Part shown: positions 1 through 5,143 of the stretch, in pieces
Position numbering within the stretch: position 1 is the stretch's first letter
Layout of the letters: every line of letters begins with the position of its first letter
Assembly: GCA_964423345.1 (NCBI GenBank)
Contig: CAYREV010000076.1
Coordinates: forward strand, 1 to 5,258
Direction: 5' to 3'
From: CAYREV01 sp964423345
GTDB taxonomy: Bacteria > Bacteroidota > Rhodothermia > Balneolales > Balneolaceae
Length of the DNA: 5,258 nucleotides
Position numbers and translations under genes: made by a program
The notes under the pieces: generated by a model
What the model was told of the DNA's origin: nothing
Seen by the model: only the letters and a program-made list of their open reading frames with translations
Database searches by the model: none

Positions 1-91
1 GGAAGTCACGCGAGAGCGCGTTGACCTTCCCGTCCTGCATGGTCACGATCGTCGCCTGGTCCCTATCCTCGACGGTGATCCGCTCAGCCAT
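1..91 (-). CDS. Crotonase-family (enoyl-CoA hydratase/isomerase) protein, N-terminal fragment
   Basis: Reading the minus strand from an ATG at 91 gives 30 open codons up to the window edge; the rest of the gene lies to the left. The peptide begins MAERITVEDRDQATIVTM and continues QDGKVNALSRDF. This matches the usual start of crotonase-superfamily proteins: a short strand pair ending in a VTM/VTL-type strand, then a GK-x-NALS motif at the first part of the CoA-binding region. Family members hydrate, isomerise or cleave acyl-CoA thioesters in the cytoplasm. The substrate cannot be told from 30 residues, and the oxyanion-hole glycines and catalytic acids are outside the window. No Shine-Dalgarno-like sequence stands before the ATG, so the transcript may be leaderless. 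The gene is co-directional with uppP, 129 bases downstream of its stop codon. Confidence 0.72.
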   Translation of the reverse strand, partial: MAERITVEDRDQATIVTMQDGKVNALSRDF

Positions 92-220
92 GAGCGTGGC
101 AAGGGCTGGCAAGCCAAGAAGGTTGGCGTGCCCGCGGGCGACCAGGCCACTCCCCTCGACCAAGGCCACCAAGCCCCTCAGACCCTCCAACCAGGTGCGC
201 TTGGCGATCTGTATGGGTGT
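92..220. other. Spacer between uppP and the crotonase-family gene
   Basis: This 129-base non-coding gap lies downstream of uppP and upstream of the crotonase-family gene, both on the minus strand. It should hold the end of the uppP transcript and any promoter for the next gene. I see no convincing TATA box, T-run terminator or tRNA-like cloverleaf in it. Confidence 0.5.
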
Positions 221-1054
221 TCACACCGCCAACAAGAGGACCAATCCACCCACCGGCCAGCAGTACCAGGCGAACCGGTGGAAGGTCTCCTGCTTGACGA
301 TGTAGACCAGCAGGGCCAGGGCCCCGTACCCGACGAGCACGCTGACCACGACGCCGGCGGTGTACGCTGGCAGGTTGGCCAAGGCTGCAGCCAGGGCCGT
401 CCCGTCGGCCTGGAGGATCGTGGCCCCCAGGATAGCCGGGACCGACAACAGGAAACTGAAGCGCACGGCCAGCTCACGCTCGACACCCAGGAGCAGGGCC
501 CCGCCGATGGTCGCCCCGGAGCGGGAGACCCCGGGGATGATGGCCAGGCCTTGGAGCGCGCCGATGGCCAGAGCGGCCCGCCATCCGACCCGCGGCGGCT
601 GGTCGGCCTCCGGGGCAAGCCGGCTGAGCATGAGCCAGGTCCCCGTGGCGATCAACGCCCCGCCGACGACGGCCAGCGAGCTGAAGAAGCCGACGAACAC
701 GTCCTCGAAGGCCAGCCCGATCACGGCGGTCGGCACGCTGCCGACGACGACCAGCAGGGCCAGGCGGCGATGAGGGTCCTCCAACCAGACCTGGCGCCAG
801 GGTCGACCGTCGACCAGCTCGCCGGGAGCCTGGGCCAGGGCGGTCAGGATCCCGGCCACGGTCTCCCGGTAGAACACCAGGACCACGACCAGCGTCCCGA
901 CGTGCAGGAGCAGGTCGAAGAAGAGCGTGGCCTCCAGGCCCAGGGTCTCCTGGACGATGACCAGGTGGCCCGAGCTGGAGACCGGCAGCCATTCGGTGAT
1001 GCCCTGGACGACGCCCAGGACAAGCGCCTGCAGGATCGAGAGGCCCTCGGCCAC
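221..1054 (-). CDS. uppP: UppP/BacA-type undecaprenyl (polyprenyl) diphosphatase, integral membrane
   Basis: The 277-residue product has the normal family length (about 265-280). UppP removes a phosphate from polyprenyl diphosphate at the membrane, returning the lipid carrier to use in glycan assembly; in archaea the carrier may be a dolichyl-type lipid. Both signature regions are present. The first is GVVQGITEWLPVSSSGHL (residues 14-31), with Q17 and E21 of the (E/Q)xxxE motif and H30. The second is PGVSRSGAT (174-182), with the catalytic arginine R178. About eight hydrophobic segments can be seen, including roughly 44-62, 98-115, 121-141, 198-215, 230-252 and 262-277. The start is GTG: an in-frame stop lies nine codons upstream with no other start between. 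Q17 replaces the more common glutamate, a variation the family motif allows. Some bacteria use this protein for bacitracin resistance; that role is not expected in an archaeon. Confidence 0.93.
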   Translation of the reverse strand: MAEGLSILQALVLGVVQGITEWLPVSSSGHLVIVQETLGLEATLFFDLLLHVGTLVVVLVFYRETVAGILTALAQAPGELVDGRPWRQVWLEDPHRRLALLVVVGSVPTAVIGLAFEDVFVGFFSSLAVVGGALIATGTWLMLSRLAPEADQPPRVGWRAALAIGALQGLAIIPGVSRSGATIGGALLLGVERELAVRFSFLLSVPAILGATILQADGTALAAALANLPAYTAGVVVSVLVGYGALALLVYIVKQETFHRFAWYCWPVGGLVLLLAV

Positions 1055-1174
1055 GGCGGGCCGATAGCCCTCGGGCTCTTAGGGGTTCTGGAGATGATCC
1101 AAGGCCCGTGGGGTAGCGATCCACCGATCACAGGGTGCGCCTGGCGGGTCGTGGCACGAGAGCCGGTGGGTTGG

Positions 1175-1534
1175 TCAGCAGCCGCAGGAGGACCCGTCGA
1201 CGTTGGGGTTGTCGACGCGGAAGCCGGCCCCCATCATGTTCTCCACCCATCCGATGGTGGAGCCTTCGACGAGCTCCAGGGCCCGCTCAGCGACGTACAG
1301 GGGCACGGGCTCGGCGTCGACCACGGTCTCGAAGTCCTCCGGGTCGTCTTTCGAGAAGGCCATGGCGTACCGGTAGCCGCAGCAACCGCCAGCATCGACG
1401 ACCAGGCGCAGAGCCTTGACCGGGCTCTCTTGCTTGTCGATCTCACCCTGCAGGCGCTCGGCGGCCTCGTCGGTGAAGGTGATGGCCGGTGCGTCGGCGG
1501 TCTCGCCGGTCTTGGTTCGGACGGCCTCGGTCAT
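1175..1534 (-). CDS. A-type iron-sulfur cluster carrier/assembly protein (HesB/IscA family)
   Basis: The 119-residue product has the family layout: a start like AITFTDEAAERLQ (residues 17-29), a central LRLVVDAGGCCGYRY (42-56), and a C-terminal SSCGC. A-type proteins hold a [2Fe-2S] or [4Fe-4S] cluster, or iron, between three conserved cysteines and pass it to client enzymes in the cytoplasm. The matching cysteines here are C51, C117 and C119. C52 is an extra cysteine where serine is usual, and the protein stops exactly at CGC, lacking the short G-S-S-F-like tail common in the family. I chose the ATG at 1534; a GTG three codons upstream (1543) is also possible and would add MTP. No scaffold (IscU/SufU) or desulfurase gene is next to it. 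A-type proteins are patchy in archaea and are known in some aerobic groups. Subfamily (IscA, ErpA, SufA) is not assigned. Confidence 0.9.
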   Translation of the reverse strand: MTEAVRTKTGETADAPAITFTDEAAERLQGEIDKQESPVKALRLVVDAGGCCGYRYAMAFSKDDPEDFETVVDAEPVPLYVAERALELVEGSTIGWVENMMGAGFRVDNPNVDGSSCGC

Positions 1535-1599
1535 GGGGGTCACGGGGCAGTGGGGGCTCCAGCTACTTCAACGTACCGGCCCAGGGGGTGAGGTGGCGG

Positions 1600-2205
1600 T
1601 CAGCAGACCACGGTCTTCGCGATGGATCGGGCCTTGGCGTAGTGGTTCTCGATGGTCGTCCCGGCCGTCGTCCCCGTCGGGTCGTCACCGATGATCGGTA
1701 GGCTGCCGTTCCCCCCCTCGCCGCCGTCGGCCAGGGGGCCGTAGGCGACGACGACCACGAAGTCCTCGCACTCCGGTGTGAAGAGGACGCCCTTGGCCTC
1801 GTTGGGTCCCTGCCGGATGTCGTACTCGGTCCCCTCCACCGTGGAACCCAGGTTCACCAGCTCCATCGAGCGGGTGCCCGACTCGACGAACTCCACGCCG
1901 CGGTCCTCCTCGATCTTCTCCAGCGCGATCGGGATCAACCGCTCCCGCTCGTCCAGGATGGGCAGGTCGTTCAAGGTGGCGACCATGACCCCGGCCACCT
2001 TGGCCACGGCGTTCTCCGGCGGTTCGTACTCCACGGTGACGAGCTCGGCCAGCCCTCCGGCGTAGTCCTGGCGCTCGTTGCGCGTCTGGCGCCAGTCGTC
2101 CCGTCCTTCCTCCGGGATGTCGGCCGAGGTCACCGACCCCAACCCCAAGCACCCCGAGGTGAGGGAGGCCAGGAGGATCAAGGCCACCCACAGCGCCCTT
2201 GGCAT
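1600..2205 (-). CDS. Predicted lipoprotein of unknown function, paralogue A
   Basis: The 201-residue product begins with a short basic residue, a hydrophobic stretch (about 5-16) and the lipobox LTSGC, so C19 should be lipid-modified and the mature protein anchored on the outer face of the membrane. I do not recognise the family. The mature region has mixed helices and strands, the motif GTRSMEL (110-116), a hydrophobic strand beginning TPECEDFVVVVAYG (143-156) and a Gly/Asp-rich linker (about 160-180). The very last residue is cysteine (C201). C146 and C201 match cysteines in the neighbouring paralogue and could form a disulfide. ATG at 2205 is preferred because it places the lipobox well; a TTG one codon earlier is possible. 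No ribosome binding site precedes it, and a CTAAAG element about 28 bases upstream fits a leaderless transcript. Confidence 0.8.
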   Translation of the reverse strand: MPRALWVALILLASLTSGCLGLGSVTSADIPEEGRDDWRQTRNERQDYAGGLAELVTVEYEPPENAVAKVAGVMVATLNDLPILDERERLIPIALEKIEEDRGVEFVESGTRSMELVNLGSTVEGTEYDIRQGPNEAKGVLFTPECEDFVVVVAYGPLADGGEGGNGSLPIIGDDPTGTTAGTTIENHYAKARSIAKTVVC

Positions 2206-2271
2206 CAAGCCAAGCAGGCAGCCGGAGGCCTTTAGAGGTTGCGCCCAGGGGCCCAGGCCCGTGGTCCTCGG
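2206..2271 (-). promoter_or_regulatory. Possible promoter of lipoprotein A (weak TATA-like CTAAAG)
   Basis: On the minus strand the element CTCTAAAGG (centred near 2233) sits about 28 bases before the ATG at 2205. This is the archaeal TATA spacing expected if transcription starts at or next to the ATG, and no Shine-Dalgarno sequence is present. It stands out in a GC-rich spacer but is a poor TATA match. The same spacer also holds a GC-rich self-complementary stretch (2249-2258 region) without a T-run. Confidence 0.3.
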
Positions 2272-2850
2272 TCAGCAGGTGACGTGGCGGGCGACATCGA
2301 CGCTCTGCTCGTAGTAGTTGGTCTGGGTGGTCGAGCTGCTACCGCCCAGGATCCCGCCGTCGTCCCCGCCGTCGTCGGGCGTGGTCCCGAAGGCGATCAC
2401 GGCCACGAAGTCATCGCAGGGTGCGGTGAACGTGATGGCCTTGCCGTCGGCGGGCCCGTTCTCCATGGTGTACTCGTCGGCGGTCACGGCCCCCTCCATG
2501 TTGGCCAGCTGGATCGACCGGGTCCCGGTCTTGTTCAGCTCGATGTTGTAGCGCTCCTCCATCCGGTCGATGGCTCGGGGCAGAAGCTCGCTCTCGTCGA
2601 AGAAGGGGATGTCGTTGGCGGTGTTCACCGACACGGCCCCGCGGTTGGGGTTGTCCTGCGGCTGGTAGCGCTTCTCCGCCCGCTCGCCCAACCCCATGGC
2701 GTAGCTGTCGGCCGTCTCCTCGGTCTTCTCCCAGCCCTGATCCTGAGCGTCCTGGCTGGGGACCTCGGCCGGGTTCACCGAGCCAAGGCCCAGGCAGCCG
2801 GTGGTCATCATCAGGAGGGTCAGGCTGATCGCGATCAGGCTACGGTGCAT
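2272..2850 (-). CDS. Predicted lipoprotein of unknown function, paralogue B
   Basis: The 192-residue product is a clear relative of the next gene on the same strand (1600-2205). It starts MHRSLIAISL, has a hydrophobic core and the lipobox TTGC with C19, then CLGLGSV, which is identical in both proteins from the lipidated cysteine on. Other shared points are a tryptophan near residue 40, GTRSIQL (109-115), an EY pair, a GP turn, and FTAPCDDFVAVIAFG (141-155), then a Gly/Asp/Ser-rich linker (about 158-174) and a terminal cysteine (C192). C145 and C192 pair by position with C146 and C201 of the paralogue. The ATG at 2850 is preferred over a TTG nine codons upstream because the lipobox then falls at the usual place and GGTGG stands 5 bases before it. 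It is expected to be membrane-anchored outside the cell; function is unknown. Confidence 0.8.
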   Translation of the reverse strand: MHRSLIAISLTLLMMTTGCLGLGSVNPAEVPSQDAQDQGWEKTEETADSYAMGLGERAEKRYQPQDNPNRGAVSVNTANDIPFFDESELLPRAIDRMEERYNIELNKTGTRSIQLANMEGAVTADEYTMENGPADGKAITFTAPCDDFVAVIAFGTTPDDGGDDGGILGGSSSTTQTNYYEQSVDVARHVTC

Positions 2851-2949
2851 CGCAGCCACCGTTCCACTGGCCCACAAAGGGCCTTTCGGTAGCTAAGTCG
2901 AAACGAGCCGGAGGGCAAGGGTGATGCCCGGTCACCCGGCTGGAGGGTC
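2851..2949. promoter_or_regulatory. Divergent intergenic region (lipoprotein B / oxidoreductase promoters)
   Basis: This 99-base spacer separates two genes pointing away from each other, so it must hold promoters for both. Ribosome binding sites are visible for each: GGTGG for the minus-strand lipoprotein (plus-strand 2856-2860) and GGAGGG just before the oxidoreductase GTG (2942-2947, very close spacing). The most AT-rich part, around 2875-2902, contains TAGCTAAG and an AAAGG-containing segment on the minus strand and may carry the TATA elements. Neither is a clear match. Confidence 0.4.
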
Positions 2950-4101
2950 GTGGCCGACCATCAGCTCATCGTCGTGGGTGCCGGTGCCATGGGAGCGGCC
3001 TCGGCCTGGCACGCCAGCCAGCAGGTGGATGATGTCCTCATCCTGGACAAGGGTCAGGCGTGCTCCGGCACCTCGCCCCGGGGCGCCGGCCTGGTCCACC
3101 GCCTGCTCTGGGACCCGCTGGACGTGGGGCTGGTCGACCGATCGATGGACCAGTTCCGAGCCCTGGCCGAGGCCCAGGGCCCGGGCTTCACCTACCACGA
3201 CCCTGGCGGCCTCTTGATCGCGCCGGGCAGCCAGGCCCGCCGGCTCGAGCACCTCAAGCGGATCTGGCACGCCCAGGGGGTCGAGGTCCTCGAGCTGATC
3301 GACCACGACGAGATCGCCGCGCTCCCCGGCGGGGAGCATCTGACCGTGGGCCCAGACGAGCGTGTCTACCTGGTCGAGGACGACGGCTGGTGTGTGACCA
3401 CCGACGCTGTCCAAGCCATGCTGGACCAAGCACGCGCCCAAGGGGCCACGCTGCGGACCCACACGGCGGTCGATCGGGTCGAGGACGGTGCCATCGTCCT
3501 GGACGACGGCCAGCGGCTCACCGCCGAGGCCATCGTGGTGGCCGCCGGGGTCTGGACCCCGGACCTCCTCGAGGAGCTCTGGCCGGTGCCGTTGCAGGCC
3601 TACCGACCCCAGGCTGCGGTCCTCGAGCTCGAGCATCCCGACGGGCTTCCGATCGTCCACGATGCCGCGCATGGCACCTACTGGCGACCCGAGGGTCCCG
3701 GCAAGCTCCTGGTCGGCGATGGCACCGTGCTGAGCCCTCAGATCCCCGACGACGATCCGCCCGTCGAGCCCGGGTTCACCCGGGCCCTGGCTGAGAAGCT
3801 GTCGGCCCGGTGGCCGACGGCAGGCCAGGCAGGCCTCGTGCGCGCGTGGGCGGGGTACGAAGCGGCCACCCCGGACCGCAGGCCCTTGCTCGGGCCGGTG
3901 CCAGGGACCCAGCAGACCTTCGTTTGCACCGGTGGCAACGGCTTCGGGTTCATGCGCAGCCCCGCCCTGGGGGAGGCCGCTGCCTGCCTGGCGTTGGGTG
4001 AACCAGCGCCTCTCCCCGTCCAGGATCTGGCCCCCGACCGGCTGGAACCGGCGGGCGTCGAAGGGTTCGAGCCTCAGGAAGGGTTCGCCCTGCCTGGATG
4101 A
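2950..4101 (+). CDS. FAD-dependent oxidoreductase, DAO family (D-amino-acid/glycine/sarcosine oxidase-like)
   Basis: The 383-residue product has the usual length of the DAO family, whose members oxidise amines or amino acids with FAD. An N-terminal Rossmann fold shows LIVVGAGAMGAASAW (residues 6-20), with the glycines G10, G12 and G15 and an acidic residue D33 ending the second strand for the FAD ribose. RGAGLVHR (44-51) fits the second FAD-contact region. VVAAGVWTPDLL (196-207) is the typical motif before the substrate domain. The C-terminal FAD/substrate region reads YEAATPDRRPLLGPV, followed by TGGNGFGFMRSPALGEAAA. The last 30 residues extend past the usual end. The start is GTG, chosen because it follows GGAGGG and puts the Rossmann fold at the N-terminus; no upstream in-frame start exists. 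The substrate cannot be read from the sequence. It has no visible partner subunit nearby, so it may work alone or as a dehydrogenase. Confidence 0.88.
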   Translation: MADHQLIVVGAGAMGAASAWHASQQVDDVLILDKGQACSGTSPRGAGLVHRLLWDPLDVGLVDRSMDQFRALAEAQGPGFTYHDPGGLLIAPGSQARRLEHLKRIWHAQGVEVLELIDHDEIAALPGGEHLTVGPDERVYLVEDDGWCVTTDAVQAMLDQARAQGATLRTHTAVDRVEDGAIVLDDGQRLTAEAIVVAAGVWTPDLLEELWPVPLQAYRPQAAVLELEHPDGLPIVHDAAHGTYWRPEGPGKLLVGDGTVLSPQIPDDDPPVEPGFTRALAEKLSARWPTAGQAGLVRAWAGYEAATPDRRPLLGPVPGTQQTFVCTGGNGFGFMRSPALGEAAACLALGEPAPLPVQDLAPDRLEPAGVEGFEPQEGFALPG

Positions 4102-4120
4102 CCCTCAGAGGCCAAGGAGC

Positions 4121-4134
4121 ACGAATATACTCGT
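4121..4134 (+). promoter_or_regulatory. Imperfect palindrome with TATA-like core upstream of archaellin 1
   Basis: ACGAATATACTCGT reads almost the same on the other strand, with 12 of 14 positions symmetric. It is one of the most AT-rich sites in the region. It could be a TATA box giving a start near 4153 and a leader of about 100 bases, or a regulator-binding site, or both. The alternative promoter at 4216-4223 fits archaellin 1 better by spacing. Confidence 0.4.
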
Positions 4135-4215
4135 TTCAAGGGCTGGAGAGGCCAGTGGGGACCGTTCTGACCTAGGCCCGGGTTGCCCTTCGCCCCCTGG
4201 TCCAAGACCCTCATG

Positions 4216-4223
4216 TTCAAATA
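4216..4223 (+). promoter_or_regulatory. Candidate proximal TATA element of archaellin 1
   Basis: TTCAAATA is centred about 36 bases before the archaellin 1 ATG, the same distance as the strong TATA box before archaellin 2. It would give a leader of about 10 bases. The match to a TATA consensus is weak; the shared spacing is the main support. Confidence 0.4.
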
Positions 4224-4239
4224 CGACGCCTCCTCGAAC

Positions 4240-4245
4240 GAGAGG
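4240..4245 (+). promoter_or_regulatory. Possible ribosome binding site of archaellin 1 (GAGAGG)
   Basis: GAGAGG lies 10 bases before the ATG at 4256, a little further than usual. It forms the right arm of a small hairpin (CCTC with GAGG), which could limit access if transcription begins well upstream. Confidence 0.4.
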
Positions 4246-4255
4246 CTGAACGAGC

Positions 4256-4876
4256 ATGCGGGCCAACCAGCACGCGCGGAACGCCGCAAAGAACGACCGG
4301 GCCGAGGTCGGCATCGGTACGATGATCGTGTTCATCGCTGCCGTGATCGTCGCGGCCGTGGCTGCCGCGGTGCTGATCAACACGGCCGGCAACCTCGAAC
4401 GCAAAGCCTCAGAGACAGGTAAGGAGACCACCGAAGAGGTCTCCGCCAACCTGTTCCTCCGAGGGATCTACGGGTACAAGAACACGACCGGTGAGGGACA
4501 GAACCGGACCGTGTGGTACCTGGGGCTGGCGCCTGGCGCCAACGCCATCGACCTCAACATGACGATCCTCCAGTGGAACGATGGCACCAAGCTCCGGGAC
4601 CTGAACGCCACAGGGCAGAAGTGCACCAACGCCAACTTCGATACCCTGGCCGATGGCTTCTGCGTCCGCGACGTCTACAACGCGGGCGACAACAACCGGT
4701 TCGTGATCTCGCCCGGGGACCGCGTCCGTCTCGAGGTCGAGCTGGGTCCAAACAGCGGGGTAGAGCTTCGGCAGACCGTCCAGATCCTGATCATGCCGAA
4801 CGTCGGCTCGCCCATCGACGCGACGTTCAACACGCCGGCAACCTTCGGTGGCAACAACCAGGTCCGCCTGCGGTAG
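4256..4876 (+). CDS. flaB: Archaellin (archaeal flagellin) 1, structural filament subunit
   Basis: The 206-residue product has normal archaellin length. A basic class III signal peptide (MRANQHARNAAKNDRA) is followed by EVGIGTMIVFIAAVIVAA, so the prepilin-type peptidase FlaK/PibD should cut after A16; the hydrophobic helix from about 19 to 44 then forms the filament core. LINTAGNLERKASETGKET (40-58) and the strand-rich C-terminal half are typical. The mature protein is the structural subunit of the archaellum used for swimming. Four N-glycosylation sequons are present (N76, N83, N101, N117), consistent with the usual surface glycosylation of archaellins. Two cysteines, C123 and C136, flank a short loop in the outer domain and may form a disulfide, which is uncommon. 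The ATG start is fixed by the signal peptide. Also named arlB in newer usage. A second copy begins 267 bases downstream. Confidence 0.95.
   Translation: MRANQHARNAAKNDRAEVGIGTMIVFIAAVIVAAVAAAVLINTAGNLERKASETGKETTEEVSANLFLRGIYGYKNTTGEGQNRTVWYLGLAPGANAIDLNMTILQWNDGTKLRDLNATGQKCTNANFDTLADGFCVRDVYNAGDNNRFVISPGDRVRLEVELGPNSGVELRQTVQILIMPNVGSPIDATFNTPATFGGNNQVRLR
4304..4367 (+). repeat. Archaellin N-terminal repeat, copy 1 (partner at 5195-5258)
   Basis: This is the DNA for the start of the mature archaellin helix. It matches 5195-5258 at 57 of 64 positions, including 32 identical bases in a row (4313-4344 with 5204-5235). It reflects gene duplication and could be a site for recombination between the two genes. 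Confidence 0.85.
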
Positions 4877-4896
4877 GCCTGGATCGGCGGGGGTCA

Positions 4897-4942
4897 CCAG
4901 GCACCGCCTGGGCCCCTCTTCCTTTCCTCTTCTCCCCTCTCT
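4897..4942 (+). terminator. Hairpin plus 30-base pyrimidine tract after archaellin 1
   Basis: A perfect 6-bp stem (CCAGGC, loop ACC, GCCTGG; 4897-4911) begins 20 bases after the archaellin 1 stop. One base later comes an unbroken run of 30 pyrimidines (4913-4942) with several TT and TTT groups. Archaeal termination usually relies on T-rich runs; in GC-rich genomes a C/T tract is a plausible form. It would limit read-through so that archaellin 1 can be made in excess of genes to the right. Confidence 0.6.
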
Positions 4943-4947
4943 GACCT

Positions 4948-4986
4948 CCCGATCCGATGGTCCCGTCATCCAGACGGACGATCGGG
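4948..4986 (+). repeat. Imperfect inverted repeat (hairpin) between the archaellin genes
   Basis: CCCGATC (4948-4954) pairs with GATCGGG (4980-4986). Inside it CCGTC (4963-4967) pairs with GACGG (4973-4977), and GT (4960-4961) with AC (4978-4979) across a bulged C. The loop is ATCCA. It follows the pyrimidine tract directly and may stabilise a transcript end or be part of a small RNA. Confidence 0.5.
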
Positions 4987-5103
4987 CCTGTGTCGAGACC
5001 CACCTCTCCCGCGGGTTCCCGGCCGGCACACCGTCTCCTGGGTCTGACCGGATGGCCACCAAGTCCCCTGGGCGCTGGGCCACAAGCCCACTTCCCTTAG
5101 CGA
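4987..5103. other. Remainder of the spacer upstream of archaellin 2
   Basis: This is GC-rich non-coding sequence. The only structure seen is a 7-base inverted repeat, AGACCCA (4996-5002) with TGGGTCT (5039-5045), separated by 36 bases that include GGGTTCCC and CCGGCCGG. No gene, tRNA or second promoter was recognised. Confidence 0.4.
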
Positions 5104-5111
5104 TTTATATA
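5104..5111 (+). promoter_or_regulatory. TATA box of archaellin 2 (TTTATATA)
   Basis: TTTATATA is a strong archaeal TATA box and the clearest promoter in the window. With the usual spacing, transcription would start near 5133, giving a leader of about 10 bases before the ATG at 5144. This shows that archaellin 2 can be transcribed on its own, independently of archaellin 1. Confidence 0.75.
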
Positions 5112-5131
5112 CCGGGATCCGAGCCTGGTGT

Positions 5132-5137
5132 GGTGAG
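5132..5137 (+). promoter_or_regulatory. Ribosome binding site of archaellin 2 (GGTGAG)
   Basis: GGTGAG matches the GGTGA core complementary to the 3' end of archaeal 16S rRNA and lies 6 bases before the ATG. It supports the chosen start. With transcription starting near 5133 it would sit at the very 5' end of the message, so the true start site may be a few bases earlier. Confidence 0.6.
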
Positions 5138-5143
5138 TCCCGA

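Larger units (their letters stand above)
4102..4255. other. Spacer between the oxidoreductase and archaellin 1
   Basis: This 154-base gap should hold the oxidoreductase transcript end and the archaellin 1 promoter. It contains two candidate TATA elements (described separately), an 8-base direct repeat AGAGGCCA (4107-4114 and 4147-4154, exactly 40 bases apart) on either side of the first, and a short stem CCTC/GAGG (4232-4245) whose right arm overlaps the likely ribosome binding site. No T-run terminator is seen. Confidence 0.5.

Noticed and set aside
92..220. Possible tRNA or small RNA in the spacer between uppP and the crotonase-family gene
   Set aside because: No T-loop motif, acceptor stem or cloverleaf pairing could be assembled on either strand.
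128..1591. Very long plus-strand open frame (487 codons) opposite uppP and the A-type Fe-S gene
   Set aside because: The translation is a low-complexity run rich in Gln, Asp, Gly and His with no domain, while the minus strand encodes two recognisable proteins with intact motifs. High GC removes stop codons from the antisense frame.
2209..2219. CTTGGCTTG (minus strand) shared by the regions before the lipoprotein A and crotonase-family starts
   Set aside because: It is only nine bases long, at different distances from the two start codons, and partly repetitive itself. Chance is the simplest explanation.
2247..2260. GC-rich self-complementary stretch downstream of lipoprotein B as a terminator
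   Set aside because: The possible stem is short with a tiny loop and no T-rich or pyrimidine run follows it on the minus strand.
2239..2892. Plus-strand open frame (217 codons) opposite lipoprotein B
   Set aside because: The minus-strand frame has a signal peptide, lipobox and a paralogue next door. The plus-strand translation is Gly/Val/His-rich noise.
2932..3672. Minus-strand open frame (246 codons) inside the oxidoreductase gene
   Set aside because: It lies antisense to a clear FAD-binding domain and its translation has no recognisable motif. It is a GC-driven shadow.
4409..5083. Minus-strand open frame (224 codons) opposite archaellin 1 and its downstream spacer
   Set aside because: It is antisense to a clear archaellin and crosses the terminator-like region, with no domain visible in its product.
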